Of a DNA stretch of 42,919 bases, positions 9,042-17,606 are shown in pieces. Below the pieces are notes generated by a model, which was not told the DNA's origin, did no database searches, and saw nothing but the letters and a program-made list of their open reading frames with translations. The first letter of the stretch is position 1. The number at the start of each line of letters is the position of its first letter. The position numbers and the translations under genes were made by a program. Source of the stretch: Streptomyces rhizosphaerihabitans (GTDB taxonomy: Bacteria; Actinomycetota; Actinomycetes; Streptomycetales; Streptomycetaceae); the NCBI RefSeq assembly GCF_025399795.1, contig NZ_JAODTZ010000064.1, forward strand, positions 1-42,919, in the 5' to 3' direction.

Positions 9042-11297
9042 TCAGGTCGGCCCGAGCAGGTCGGCCACATCTCTCTCTTTCACGAAGTTCTCCCGCCCGG
9101 TGGCCAGCTCGCCGACCAGCCGCATCCGGCCCCGAGTGCCGCCCAGAGCGGCCTTGACGGCGGCGCTCTGTTCCGCGCCGAGCGTTGCCGCCAGCGCCGT
9201 GGTCCACGGGGGGACGCCCGAGCTGGCGCCTTCGGCCACGCTGGCCCAGGCGCCGTCCGGCGGTCGTGTCTCGACGGCGACCCTGGTCACGGCCACCGTG
9301 GCGGCCCGGACGGTGGCGGGTGGCCGCTGCGGGTGCGGCAGCCGGCCCGCCAGGGCGTTTCTGGCGGCGTCCGGCAGGTCGAGGCGGGTGGTGATCTGGA
9401 GGAAGCTCACCGGGCCGGCGTCGACCACGCCCAGGGCGGGGCGGCCGTCCGGCCCGAGCTCCAGGAACGGGCCCGGCGGCACGTATGTCCAGACCGAGGG
9501 GTCCGCGGGGTCGGGGCGCAGCTCCAGCCCGTCGAGTACCACCGGCTCCGGCGAAGCCGCGGCGGGCACCGACAGCACCAGCCCCTCCGCCGGCGGTACC
9601 GGGTCTGACCACGGCCCGGGCGCGTCGCCGCGCGTCACCCGCCAGACGACCCCGGGCTGGAACGGCGAGGCCGCCACCCAGCTGATCTCGGCCTCGGGCC
9701 GGTCCGGACCGAGCCGTACGGCCTGCGGCTCCTGCTCCCCGCCCTCGGGCCGCCACTCCACCAGCAGCTGCGGGCCGCCGGGCTCCGGCCGGCCGACGAC
9801 CCGGGCCCGGTGGGCGCCGAAACCGGGCAGCGTCACGGGGTCGAGGTCGATCCGGGGCAGCGCCCCGAACGGCAGCTCGATCGTACGGCCCGGGCCACGG
9901 GGGCGGACCACGATGGACGCCGGCGGATCGTCGGTCTCCCTGGGGACGGCGAGGACCGGTGTCTGCGTGTCCAGCCGGGCGAGCAGCCGCCCCGCCGCAC
10001 TGCGCACCTCGACCTCGGCCACGCCGGTGAGCGCGCCGGAGGCCCGCAGCACGGTCAGCGGACGGGGAAACGCCTCGGGACCGAGCAGCAGCCACTCACC
10101 GGTCACCGGCAGCCAGGGGCCCGCGAGTTCGACCGGGGAGTCCCCGCTCTCCAGCAGCGTCCGCAGTCTGGTCTCGCCCGTCAGCGGCTCTCCCGGCGAC
10201 AGGACGATCCCCGCCGCGGCACTGCGTCCGGGGGCGACGAGCTCGACGCCGGCCGTCACCTCCTGCGGTCGCAACGGCGGGAAGGCGGCCACGCGCAGGT
10301 CCGCGAAGAGCGCGAGCAAACCGAGCACGGGTTCCGGGAGATTGGCCACGAAGGTGACCTTGAGCTGCCCGGTCGGCAGGGCCGGCACGTCGACCGACCG
10401 TACGAAACGGTCGAGTCCGCCTCCGGAAAGGACCCGCGCCGCCGCGAACGGATCCACGGTCAGCAGGCGGTCGGCCTGCACCCGGGCCGGTTCCGACAGG
10501 TCCACCTGCCCGGGCTCCGGTGAGAGCCCCGACACCGGGCGCAGCCGGTACGCGATCGCGGCGGACTCCTCCGGGACCGTCAGCTCGCCCTTCAGACGCA
10601 GCGCCAGCGTCCCGGCCCGTTGCGTGTCCGCGAGGGCCGCCGGGTCACCGACGACCGTGACGCAGGGGTCCGCGAGGAGCGCGTCGAGCGCCTCGCCGAG
10701 CGCCTTCTCCGGGACGACCGCCTGCGCCCCGAAGCGTTCGGCGAGCAGTTGGGCAAGGCGCCGCCGGTCGAACTCCAACGCCAGCGGCAGGCGCGGCGCG
10801 ACCGCGGGGAACATCAGCCGGATCACCGCCTGCACCGGGAGGGCCGAGTCCTCGATCAGGCGGGTGGCGAGTACGGCGCTCTCCGCCGTCAGGTCCACCA
10901 CCACGTGTGCCCGGGCCAGCATGTCCGGGCTCAGCACGACCGGAGGCGCGAGCGGGGTGGTCGCGCCCGTCCCGAGCTGGGCGGTGACTTCGAGCACGCC
11001 GCCGTCGAGTTCGGCCGGCACCAGGGCGGCCGGAAGCGCCTGGGCGACCAGCGCCCGCCCGGCTGCTTCGAGCGGCAGGTCGATCGCGAAGCCGACCTCC
11101 AGCCGGCCGGACATTCCCCCGGGCACACCGGTGCCGCGCAGCAGGGTCACCAGCAGGGCGGCCGTTCCGTCCGCCTGGCGCTCCAGGCCCAGGGCGTCCG
11201 GCACCAGGACGAGGGAACCCTCGTCGCCGAAGGCACGGAACGCCGCACCCGGAACCGAGGGCACGGGTCGGCCGAGGTCGGGAAGTCCGGTAAGCAC
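9042..11297 (-). CDS. Large divergent paralogue 4 (751 aa)
   Basis: This GTG-start gene begins only 2 nt after the upstream stop (TAG at 11300-11302). The protein is rich in Ala, Leu, Pro and Val. Its N-terminus loosely follows the module of paralogues 1-3 (LVLVPDALGL near 29-38, then GRLEVGFAIDLPL), and later there is a strand-turn-strand segment LPVQAVIRLMFPAV. The middle and C-terminal parts look like serial beta-sandwich domains with many Asp-Pro turns (ELRPDPADPSVWTYVPPGP). No catalytic residues, signal peptide or membrane helix are seen. Relationship to paralogues 1-3 is inferred from position, size and the weak N-terminal pattern, and is less certain than for them. Confidence 0.8.
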   Translation of the reverse strand: MLTGLPDLGRPVPSVPGAAFRAFGDEGSLVLVPDALGLERQADGTAALLVTLLRGTGVPGGMSGRLEVGFAIDLPLEAAGRALVAQALPAALVPAELDGGVLEVTAQLGTGATTPLAPPVVLSPDMLARAHVVVDLTAESAVLATRLIEDSALPVQAVIRLMFPAVAPRLPLALEFDRRRLAQLLAERFGAQAVVPEKALGEALDALLADPCVTVVGDPAALADTQRAGTLALRLKGELTVPEESAAIAYRLRPVSGLSPEPGQVDLSEPARVQADRLLTVDPFAAARVLSGGGLDRFVRSVDVPALPTGQLKVTFVANLPEPVLGLLALFADLRVAAFPPLRPQEVTAGVELVAPGRSAAAGIVLSPGEPLTGETRLRTLLESGDSPVELAGPWLPVTGEWLLLGPEAFPRPLTVLRASGALTGVAEVEVRSAAGRLLARLDTQTPVLAVPRETDDPPASIVVRPRGPGRTIELPFGALPRIDLDPVTLPGFGAHRARVVGRPEPGGPQLLVEWRPEGGEQEPQAVRLGPDRPEAEISWVAASPFQPGVVWRVTRGDAPGPWSDPVPPAEGLVLSVPAAASPEPVVLDGLELRPDPADPSVWTYVPPGPFLELGPDGRPALGVVDAGPVSFLQITTRLDLPDAARNALAGRLPHPQRPPATVRAATVAVTRVAVETRPPDGAWASVAEGASSGVPPWTTALAATLGAEQSAAVKAALGGTRGRMRLVGELATGRENFVKERDVADLLGPT

Positions 11298-11299
11298 GA

Positions 11300-13492
11300 C
11301 TACGTTCCTCCTTCGGGCGGCGGCGGGACAGCGGGTCCGTCAGCGGGCGGCGGGCCGGCGGGCGGCGGATCCGGGGGCGGGACGACCTTCACCGGCAGCA
11401 GGATGGTGTTGTCGGTCTCGCGCCAGGGGCTCACCCCGATGCCGCCGGACTGCCACAGGGTCTCCGTCCGGTAGCGGATCGGCGGGGCCTGCGCTCCGGT
11501 GAGCAAGGGCTCCACCGGCACGGACACCGTGGTGGAGGCGGCCAGCTGGTCCTCCGTCAGGCGCACCGACCCGCCGTGCTCCAGGGTCACCACGAAAGCC
11601 GCGACCCGGTCGGTGGATCCGACGGGTCCGGCGAACAGCGCCGTCACCGCCTCCACCGTCACCTCCCGCGTAAGGCGCGCTTCCACGCTGCGGTCGAAGA
11701 CCAGGTCCCAGACGACCTTCCGGTCCGGCTCGGCCACGATGCCCGACTCGTTGAGGTGGATCGCGTCGAAACCGGCCCCGGGCAGCGGTGTCCGGGGCAC
11801 CAGTTGCACGTCCGCGCCCTCCCCGGGTGCCAGCCGCAGACCCGGCTGGAGGCCCTCGATCCGAAGGGCCACCCGGTCGGTGCCGCACAGCGCCACCGCC
11901 GTGGGCTGCTCCAGGTGCACCACGCTCTCGATCACGTTGGTGAGGCGGGCGGCGATCCGGCCCTCTGCCACCGCGCCCGGCTCCAGGGCCAGCACCTCTC
12001 CGGCCGTACGGTCCAGCCGCAGCTCCAGCGGGATGTCCTCCTGGGGTCCGCCACCCGCGCCGACCCGGATCTCGCCCCGCAACACGCTGAGCGAGGCGCC
12101 GAAGAGCGCCTGGTAGACGAGCTGGAAGTCGGCGAACTTCAGCGTCTCGGCGTGGGTCACTTCCCGCTCGAGGTCGATCAGGGCGCCGTCCCGCTCGGTC
12201 AGTTCGGAGCCGGGCGCTCCGTCCTGTGGCAGGGCCAGCCGCAGTATCGGCTGCGCCTCCTGGAGGACCTCCAGCCGGACGGGATCGACGGCGCCCATCC
12301 TCCGGGCGTCGTCCTCAAGGCCCGCCAACGCCTCCTTCAGCCGGATCTGGTCGGTGACCGGCAACGCCGAGAACTCCATCGTGAACCGCAGATCGGCCTG
12401 ACTCCCGGCTCCGACGGCCCGCACCTTGAGCGCCGGCCGGTGTCCGCTGTCGGGGAGCCGGGCGAGCAGGAAGCGATCCGGCAGGTAGTAGAAACGCTCG
12501 GGCCGCACCGGATCCTGCCAGTACGGGAAGCTGCGGTCGCCGTACGTGACCCTGGTGCACTCCATCGCGGGGAGCGCGCCGCCTGCCCCGAACCTGCTCC
12601 GCTGTGCCTCGGAGAGGACCAACGGCGAGGGCGCGGCGACGGATTCCAGGATCAGGCGGGTCTCGCGGTAGCAGGGGTCGTCGGCGTTGTCACTGTCCTC
12701 GCAGCCCGAGCCCGTCGGAATCTCCAGGGTCACTCCCCGTCTAACGATCACCGAGGTCTCGAACTTCGGGGACGAGAGGGCTGCCAGCAACTGCCGCCGC
12801 TGCTTGGGGCCGGTCAGCGGCATGCGCGCGATCAGGACGGACTCGGAGTCGCCGAATGCGACGGCGGGGAAGGGAATGTCCTCCGTGGCGCTTTCCCCGC
12901 CGGCCGCCGGAATCCGACGCCGCAGCGACACGGCGACAAGGTGAGGAAGCTCAAGTATCTCGCTCATCTCCTGCCCTTCCTCGAAGAGCGTGACGGTGAA
13001 CTCCTCCGTCCCTTCGCTCTCGTTGAAGGACACGAGCGGTTCCTGTTGGTTCCCCTCCTCGAAGCCGACCATGTAAGGAATCAGGTCGAACCGGGTCCTG
13101 CCGTCGGAGCTCTCGAACAGGTCGTCGAACTCGGGCTCGGAGGTCGTCGCGAAGGCTTCGTGCAGCCTGTTGCGTGCCGCCGGGGGGAACGGATCGAACT
13201 CCTTTGCCCAGCCTTCGATGTCCGTCATGAAAGGAAAGAGCTGCGGCACAAGATTGGCCAGGTCGCTGGAGAACTCCCTGGCCGCACGCAGGACTTCCTC
13301 GGTGGCTGCCTCCGGGTCACCGCTGAGCGTCTGAGGATCGATCCCGAGCATGCCGAGGGTGAACTCGTCGGCCGGGTCGATGTTCAGGTCGAGAGTCGAT
13401 CCGCCGAGCTTCACGACCATGGGCCGCGCGTCCTCGGGCTGCGCCTCCGTGTCCTCGGGCTGCGCTTCTTCGGTCAGCTCGTTCTCAGTCAC
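11300..13492 (-). CDS. Large divergent paralogue 5 (730 aa), acidic N-terminus and Pro-rich tail
   Basis: The GTG start at 13492 has GAGGG about 5 nt upstream. The protein starts with an acidic Glu/Asp/Gln/Pro stretch containing two copies of EAQPED (residues about 8-20), followed by a helical region and, internally, RPERFYYLPDRFLLARLP and FTMEFSALPVTDQIRLKEAL. These match the FYYLP and amphipathic-helix elements found at the N-termini of paralogues 1-3, here displaced to about residue 325-390. The C-terminal ~25 residues are almost entirely Pro, Ala and Gly. No enzyme motif or signal peptide is visible. It is probably a specialised, for example capping or bridging, member of the same assembly. 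Confidence 0.82.
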   Translation of the reverse strand: MTENELTEEAQPEDTEAQPEDARPMVVKLGGSTLDLNIDPADEFTLGMLGIDPQTLSGDPEAATEEVLRAAREFSSDLANLVPQLFPFMTDIEGWAKEFDPFPPAARNRLHEAFATTSEPEFDDLFESSDGRTRFDLIPYMVGFEEGNQQEPLVSFNESEGTEEFTVTLFEEGQEMSEILELPHLVAVSLRRRIPAAGGESATEDIPFPAVAFGDSESVLIARMPLTGPKQRRQLLAALSSPKFETSVIVRRGVTLEIPTGSGCEDSDNADDPCYRETRLILESVAAPSPLVLSEAQRSRFGAGGALPAMECTRVTYGDRSFPYWQDPVRPERFYYLPDRFLLARLPDSGHRPALKVRAVGAGSQADLRFTMEFSALPVTDQIRLKEALAGLEDDARRMGAVDPVRLEVLQEAQPILRLALPQDGAPGSELTERDGALIDLEREVTHAETLKFADFQLVYQALFGASLSVLRGEIRVGAGGGPQEDIPLELRLDRTAGEVLALEPGAVAEGRIAARLTNVIESVVHLEQPTAVALCGTDRVALRIEGLQPGLRLAPGEGADVQLVPRTPLPGAGFDAIHLNESGIVAEPDRKVVWDLVFDRSVEARLTREVTVEAVTALFAGPVGSTDRVAAFVVTLEHGGSVRLTEDQLAASTTVSVPVEPLLTGAQAPPIRYRTETLWQSGGIGVSPWRETDNTILLPVKVVPPPDPPPAGPPPADGPAVPPPPEGGT

Positions 13493-13585
13493 CGGCCCTC
13501 CCGTACGGCCGTAGGACTTTTTGGATGAGGCTCTCCGGGGCCAGGACTCTGTCCGCTCCCAGGCCTTCGGCCGTGGATATGCGGT

Positions 13586-14104
13586 CTAGCCCTCGCGCAT
13601 GTCGAGGTAGTCGTCCAACGGAGTCCGCTCGATGTTCCCCATGACGAACGTGCTCGCACTGGCCGCGAGTGCCCCGGCGACCGCTCCCGACGTCGCGGAG
13701 ACTTCAGGACTGGGGCCCGACGTATCGCTCAGCGCGCTGAGCGAGATGTAGGCACCCAGTACGGCGCCCAGCAGTACGGCTTTGGGGTCGGTCGGCCATC
13801 GCGCCGAGGACGTGCCCTCCTCCACCACCTTCGCGATGGTGACGGCGAGTGGGCTGGCGTCGGCCCGGTTCGCGATCTTGGCTGTCTGATCGGTCGTCCG
13901 GTCCTCCCGGAAGACCAGGCTGCCGAGCTCGCCGAGTTCCTCGACGTCCTTGTCGGTGAGGCCGGCCGAGGCGCCGAGCCGCAGGAGGTGATAGCGAAGC
14001 CTCCTGATTGCGGCGTCCTCGGCGATGTAGTTCGCTGCGGTGATGAAGTAGTCGGCCGCTTCACGGGAAACCGATACGGCCTCGATCTCGGACATGGTGC
14101 TCAT
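13586..14104 (-). CDS. Small protein with two C-terminal hydrophobic segments
   Basis: This 172-residue protein has a helical, charged N-terminal domain (about 1-100). Two hydrophobic Gly/Ala/Ser-rich segments follow, AVLLGAVLGAYISLSAL and SGAVAGALAASASTFVMG, each long enough to cross a membrane, and it ends PLDDYLDMREG. The pattern suggests a hairpin membrane anchor with the N-terminal domain in the cytoplasm. A second ATG lies three codons in; neither has a strong Shine-Dalgarno sequence, so the upstream one is used. It sits 93 nt before the first large paralogue gene and may anchor that assembly to the membrane, which is inference from context. Confidence 0.72.
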   Translation of the reverse strand: MSTMSEIEAVSVSREAADYFITAANYIAEDAAIRRLRYHLLRLGASAGLTDKDVEELGELGSLVFREDRTTDQTAKIANRADASPLAVTIAKVVEEGTSSARWPTDPKAVLLGAVLGAYISLSALSDTSGPSPEVSATSGAVAGALAASASTFVMGNIERTPLDDYLDMREG

Positions 14105-14143
14105 CCACTTCGATCCGGAGGTGACGGCGTCTGCGGCACTGCC

Positions 14144-15004
14144 TCATCCTTCCTCGAAGACCAGGTCTTCGGGCGGCTGCGTCATGCGCACCGTCTGGGC
14201 GTTGCTGATCTCGACCACGTTGTGCAGGCCGACGCAGCGTTTGCCGGAGGACAGGATCGTGAAGCGGTCCTGCACGCCGGCGAGGTAGGCGGGGAAGCAG
14301 GCCAGTGAGGGGTTGTCGAGCTGAAGGTAGTCGAGGAGACGCCGGAAGAGCTTGGGGAGCATCACGGCGTCGTCGGTGATCGACGACAGTGCCGTGACCT
14401 TCGCCCCCGTTGTGGTCGTGTCGCTCGGCCACAGGCCCTGGCCCGCCGTCCGCGCCTGGCGGGCAACGGCCGTCAACTCCGTGCGCAGACTGGGGAACAG
14501 ACTTCGATAGAACGTGGGATAGGCCAGACCTGCGGCGAGCAGGTGATGGTTCGCCGTCGTCCTGAGCAGGTCGACGTCCACATCCACGTCGACGCCGCTG
14601 GTGCCCCCGGAGGCACCCCGGCCCGCCAGGGCGATGCACCGGCCGTGGATGTCGGCGCCGCTGGTGAGGACGAAGCCGGGAACCGTATCGGGTACCACGG
14701 CGGTCACCGTCTCGTTGGGCCCCTGCTGGACATTCGTGAACCCCAGCCAGCTCAGCAGTTCGTCGCGAGCGGCATGGGCGAACTGCAGAGGCTGATGCAC
14801 ACGGTTCGGACCGTAGTGGGTCTCCAGAGCGTCTATCGCGTCCAGGCGGAGGGCCGCGCGCCCCAGCACATCGTGCTTGACCGTGCGGCCCCTGCTGGTC
14901 ACGAGGTCCCATTCCTGCGGATCACCGGGCACGAACCGGACGGTGTCGCCATCCGGTTGTGTTCCCTTGATCTGGAAAGCTCCGTTGATCAGGAGCATCG
15001 TCAT
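14144..15004 (-). CDS. Staphylococcal nuclease (SNase)-like protein
   Basis: This 286-residue protein has a complete SNase catalytic pattern. DGDTVRF supplies D20; ALRLDAIDALE supplies R53, D58 and E61 with the same R-5-D-3-E spacing as R35/D40/E43 of staphylococcal nuclease; IHGRCIALAG supplies R122 at the place of R87. A following helix-rich part ends with ARTAGQGLW, also usual for the family. Such enzymes hydrolyse DNA and RNA with Ca2+. No signal peptide is seen, so it may act inside the cell or be exported another way. The start at 15004 is preferred because GGAGGGG lies about 10 nt upstream; a GTG at 15034 is the alternative. A low-complexity VDVDVDVD occurs mid-protein. Confidence 0.78.
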   Translation of the reverse strand: MTMLLINGAFQIKGTQPDGDTVRFVPGDPQEWDLVTSRGRTVKHDVLGRAALRLDAIDALETHYGPNRVHQPLQFAHAARDELLSWLGFTNVQQGPNETVTAVVPDTVPGFVLTSGADIHGRCIALAGRGASGGTSGVDVDVDVDLLRTTANHHLLAAGLAYPTFYRSLFPSLRTELTAVARQARTAGQGLWPSDTTTTGAKVTALSSITDDAVMLPKLFRRLLDYLQLDNPSLACFPAYLAGVQDRFTILSSGKRCVGLHNVVEISNAQTVRMTQPPEDLVFEEG

Positions 15005-15082
15005 GGCAGCCACCCCTCCAACAGGGTTGTTCACGTGGGTTGTTCACGACCGGATGGCATTTCCGGCCGACGGGCCTGCGGC

Positions 15083-15541
15083 TCAGGCATCCACAAGGAA
15101 GTCGCGATAGCAGGCGTAGACGCTCGTGTCGTCGCTGCGAGCGTTCAGGATCAGGTTCCACAGGCCGAGGTGCACCTCGCCGGCGGCGGCTTGGTGCACT
15201 ACCCCGTTGAGGAAATCGATGTGGCGGCGGATGACTTCGTCAAAGGTCAGCGCTGCGTTGCGGAAGTTGTCGTCATCCAGTTCCTCCGCGAACCCCGAAC
15301 CTTCGAGCTCCGGGCGCACGTGTCCCGCCACCATCGCCAGGAAATCATCGAACGAGACCCCCTCGGGAAGCCCGCCCGCGGTCTGCTGGACGTTGAAGAA
15401 GTCATGACTGATGTAGTCATCGCGGTTTGATTCGTCGAGTACATGGTTGAAGACCCGACGGCTACGCTCCGCCGCACCTCCGTCCCCGTCTACGCCGTCG
15501 AGCACGCTGAGCGCGCGTTGAGCTCTGTCTTGCCATGGCAT
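15083..15541 (-). CDS. Conserved hypothetical protein (152 aa), first gene of the leftward operon
   Basis: This is an acidic, soluble, largely helical protein with no recognised domain. Landmarks are FNHVLDESNRDDYISHDFF, GLPEGVSFDDFLAMVAGHV and YACYRDFLVDA. The ATG has GAGGTGG six nt upstream. It is the promoter-proximal gene of the nine-gene minus-strand set, followed after 78 nt by the SNase-like gene, so it may be a small regulator or adaptor. Function is not recognisable from sequence. Confidence 0.7.
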   Translation of the reverse strand: MPWQDRAQRALSVLDGVDGDGGAAERSRRVFNHVLDESNRDDYISHDFFNVQQTAGGLPEGVSFDDFLAMVAGHVRPELEGSGFAEELDDDNFRNAALTFDEVIRRHIDFLNGVVHQAAAGEVHLGLWNLILNARSDDTSVYACYRDFLVDA

Positions 15542-16406
15542 GGTTTTCCACCTCGGGATGCTGATTGCTCGTCAGCTGCGTTCTGACCCGGACTGGTCTC
15601 AGCCTCGGAGGGCGAGGATGACCTCTCTTGTCATCCTTGGACGGCGAGAGGGTGAGATTCCTTGCGGGGGCCACCGGCCTGCCCGTGCAGGAGGGGCCCA
15701 TCGCGCGCATCGCGCGCTTCACGTTCTGATATCCGGAGGCGTGATCGCCATTACGTCCGGCGGCCTAATCGCTTCAACGATGACCCGTGCCGTCCACGAC
15801 GGCATCCGGGTTACGCATTCATTATCCGTTGCGCCGGGAGCATATGCCACCGGAGAGAAGCGGCCATCGTGCCACCCATTAGGGCGTCACCTCCACTGCG
15901 GGCGAGACGATGACAGAGCCCTATCGGCATCGCGTAGCCATCGACATCACGCTTGCCGATTGGTCTACCAACCGGGTTGTCCGTGAGGGGACTTGGAGCG
16001 AGGTAGGGCAAGTGGCCTCGCACAAGGTGCCTTTGCGGCGCGGGCAGAGGGAATTCTGCAGGCCCTCGCCTGATTTCAGCATGAGTTGGCCCGTGGGCCA
16101 GCTGCCCGGCGCCCGCCTTGCGCTGCCCACATTGAAGCCTTGCCCGTATTTGAAATTAATTGACCGATCCACATTAGATCGCATTTATCATTGAGCGATG
16201 TACGAAATGAGTTCGGTCGGGGTCGATATATCCTGGAATTGAGAAGGATTTACGGACTCGGGATCGGTGCGGGGCGTCGAATCGGTTCGGCGCAGCCCCG
16301 TCGGACACCCGGCGGACCACAGCTCGGGATCACCAATGGGCGGCGTAACGGGGGTGTCGGCGACGGTCGGCACCAGCACCAGAACGCGCACAGAGAGGTG
16401 ACTGCC
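15542..16406. promoter_or_regulatory. 865-base divergent intergenic region, probable bidirectional promoter
   Basis: No convincing gene lies here on either strand. The region separates the nine-gene leftward set from the two-gene rightward set. It contains one of the most AT-rich patches in the window (about 16144-16260), with a possible plus-strand -35 TTGACC at 16160-16165 and an AT-rich -10 near 16183-16189. The assignment of particular boxes is weak. The length leaves room for regulator binding or a long leader upstream of the 16407 gene. Confidence 0.45.
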
Positions 16407-17585
16407 ATGGCCAAGGTTTGCCGGACCCCGCGTGAGGCCGGTGCGCCCCGATGGGCGGCCGCGAAGGTCGCCCGGATCGTCGAGTGGATCGTCAAACAGG
16501 ACTACTGCTTCAGCAAGGGCGGCTGCAACGAGTTCGCCCGGGGCAACACCGGAACTGACTTCTTCGACGAGGCGTCCGACACGACGCGCTGCCGCTTCCT
16601 GGCCAGCTTCCTGGCCACGCACACACCATCGCTCGACGAGACCTTCATCTCCGGTTCGTGCGAGATGCGGAAGAAGCCGGTCGATCCCGAGGACGACGAA
16701 AACGAGCGGTTCGCGGTGCCGGACGTCATCACCCATCAGCCGGGCATGCGCATGGAGTTCTACGAGATCAAGCCCAACTCCGACTCCGGGAGACGGGCCG
16801 GCCGGACCAAGATCGAGACATTTCTGTCTCTGACGGACTTCCTGGCCCAGACGGACCCCAATTTCGTGAAGTACGAGATGGGGACGCAGTTCGATCCCGA
16901 CCGGTCCATCGTGTTCTACCGGCGGAACTACCTTGGCATCGTCCCGTGCAGCGTCTCGCTCCACTACCGGCGTGCCACGGAGCCGGAGATCACGAAAGGG
17001 CTCATCGTCTACGAGATCTGCGTGGAGGTCGACGGAGAGCTGCTGGAGGCGTTGGCCAAGGCGATCATCGTGTCGGCGATCATCGCCGCCCTCGTCGCGC
17101 TGGCCCTCATCGCCGCCGAGCTGTTCGGCGCCATCCTCGCGCCCGCCCTGCTCGTCTTCAACTCCCCCATGGGAGGCTCTGTCGGCCCGGACGGGAACAA
17201 CGACTCCCAGGACGTGCGCTTCCTTCAGGCGCTGATCAACGACTGGCGGGACAGCACAGGCGATTCGCTCATCGCCGTCGACGGGTCGTTCAGCGAGGAG
17301 ACCGCTGGCGCACTCGCAGAGTTCCAGGCCGCGTCCGGGCTTGAGGACACCGCGGGAAGTCTGACGCCCGGTGACGTGACCGAGACGGCCCTGGAAACGA
17401 CCCACCTGAACAACGTCTTCGCCGCGGCGGATCTGGGCGAGATGCAGCCGGACGGCCTCGGCGCGTTCGTCTTCCGGGAGGACCCGGACGGCGTCGACCC
17501 CGAGTTGGAGGAGGAGCAGGACCAGCAGACGGCATTCAACGCTTTCGTCCAGCAGTACCTGCAGGACGTGCGCGACAACGTCTAG
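16407..17585 (+). CDS. Putative PD-(D/E)XK nuclease-like protein with membrane segment and peptidoglycan-binding-like domain
   Basis: This 392-residue protein starts at 16407, where GAGAGG precedes the ATG; the frame is open further upstream without a site. Residues ~100-140 read FAVPDVITH, 13 residues later EFYEIKPNSDSG, then RAGRTKI. That is a PD...ExK arrangement (D106, E120, K122) with a following basic helix, as in restriction-endonuclease-fold nucleases. Residues ~213-250 form one long hydrophobic segment. Residues ~266-313 (VRFLQALINDW, VDGSFSEETAGALAEFQAASGL) match the peptidoglycan_binding_1 pattern. The tail is acidic. Nuclease activity is inference from the motif; the PG-binding match is firmer. 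It is paired with the next gene, 21 nt away. Confidence 0.72.
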   Translation: MAKVCRTPREAGAPRWAAAKVARIVEWIVKQDYCFSKGGCNEFARGNTGTDFFDEASDTTRCRFLASFLATHTPSLDETFISGSCEMRKKPVDPEDDENERFAVPDVITHQPGMRMEFYEIKPNSDSGRRAGRTKIETFLSLTDFLAQTDPNFVKYEMGTQFDPDRSIVFYRRNYLGIVPCSVSLHYRRATEPEITKGLIVYEICVEVDGELLEALAKAIIVSAIIAALVALALIAAELFGAILAPALLVFNSPMGGSVGPDGNNDSQDVRFLQALINDWRDSTGDSLIAVDGSFSEETAGALAEFQAASGLEDTAGSLTPGDVTETALETTHLNNVFAAADLGEMQPDGLGAFVFREDPDGVDPELEEEQDQQTAFNAFVQQYLQDVRDNV

Positions 17586-17606
17586 GAAGCGAGCGGGAGC
17601 TGTGCA

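Noticed and set aside
6797..9157. A 786-codon plus-strand frame opposite paralogue 3.
   Set aside because: Val/Asp/Leu/His-rich antisense shadow of a high-GC gene, with no motifs; the minus strand has paralogy and a good ribosome site.
2111..13492. Interpretation of the giant proteins as phage tail or contractile injection components.
   Set aside because: No sheath, tube, baseplate, spike or AAA+ ATPase gene is recognisable in the locus.
15910..16194. A plus-strand frame starting MTEPYRHRVAIDITLADW in the divergent gap.
   Set aside because: It has no recognisable motif, poor coding bias toward its end, and runs through the AT-rich promoter-like patch.
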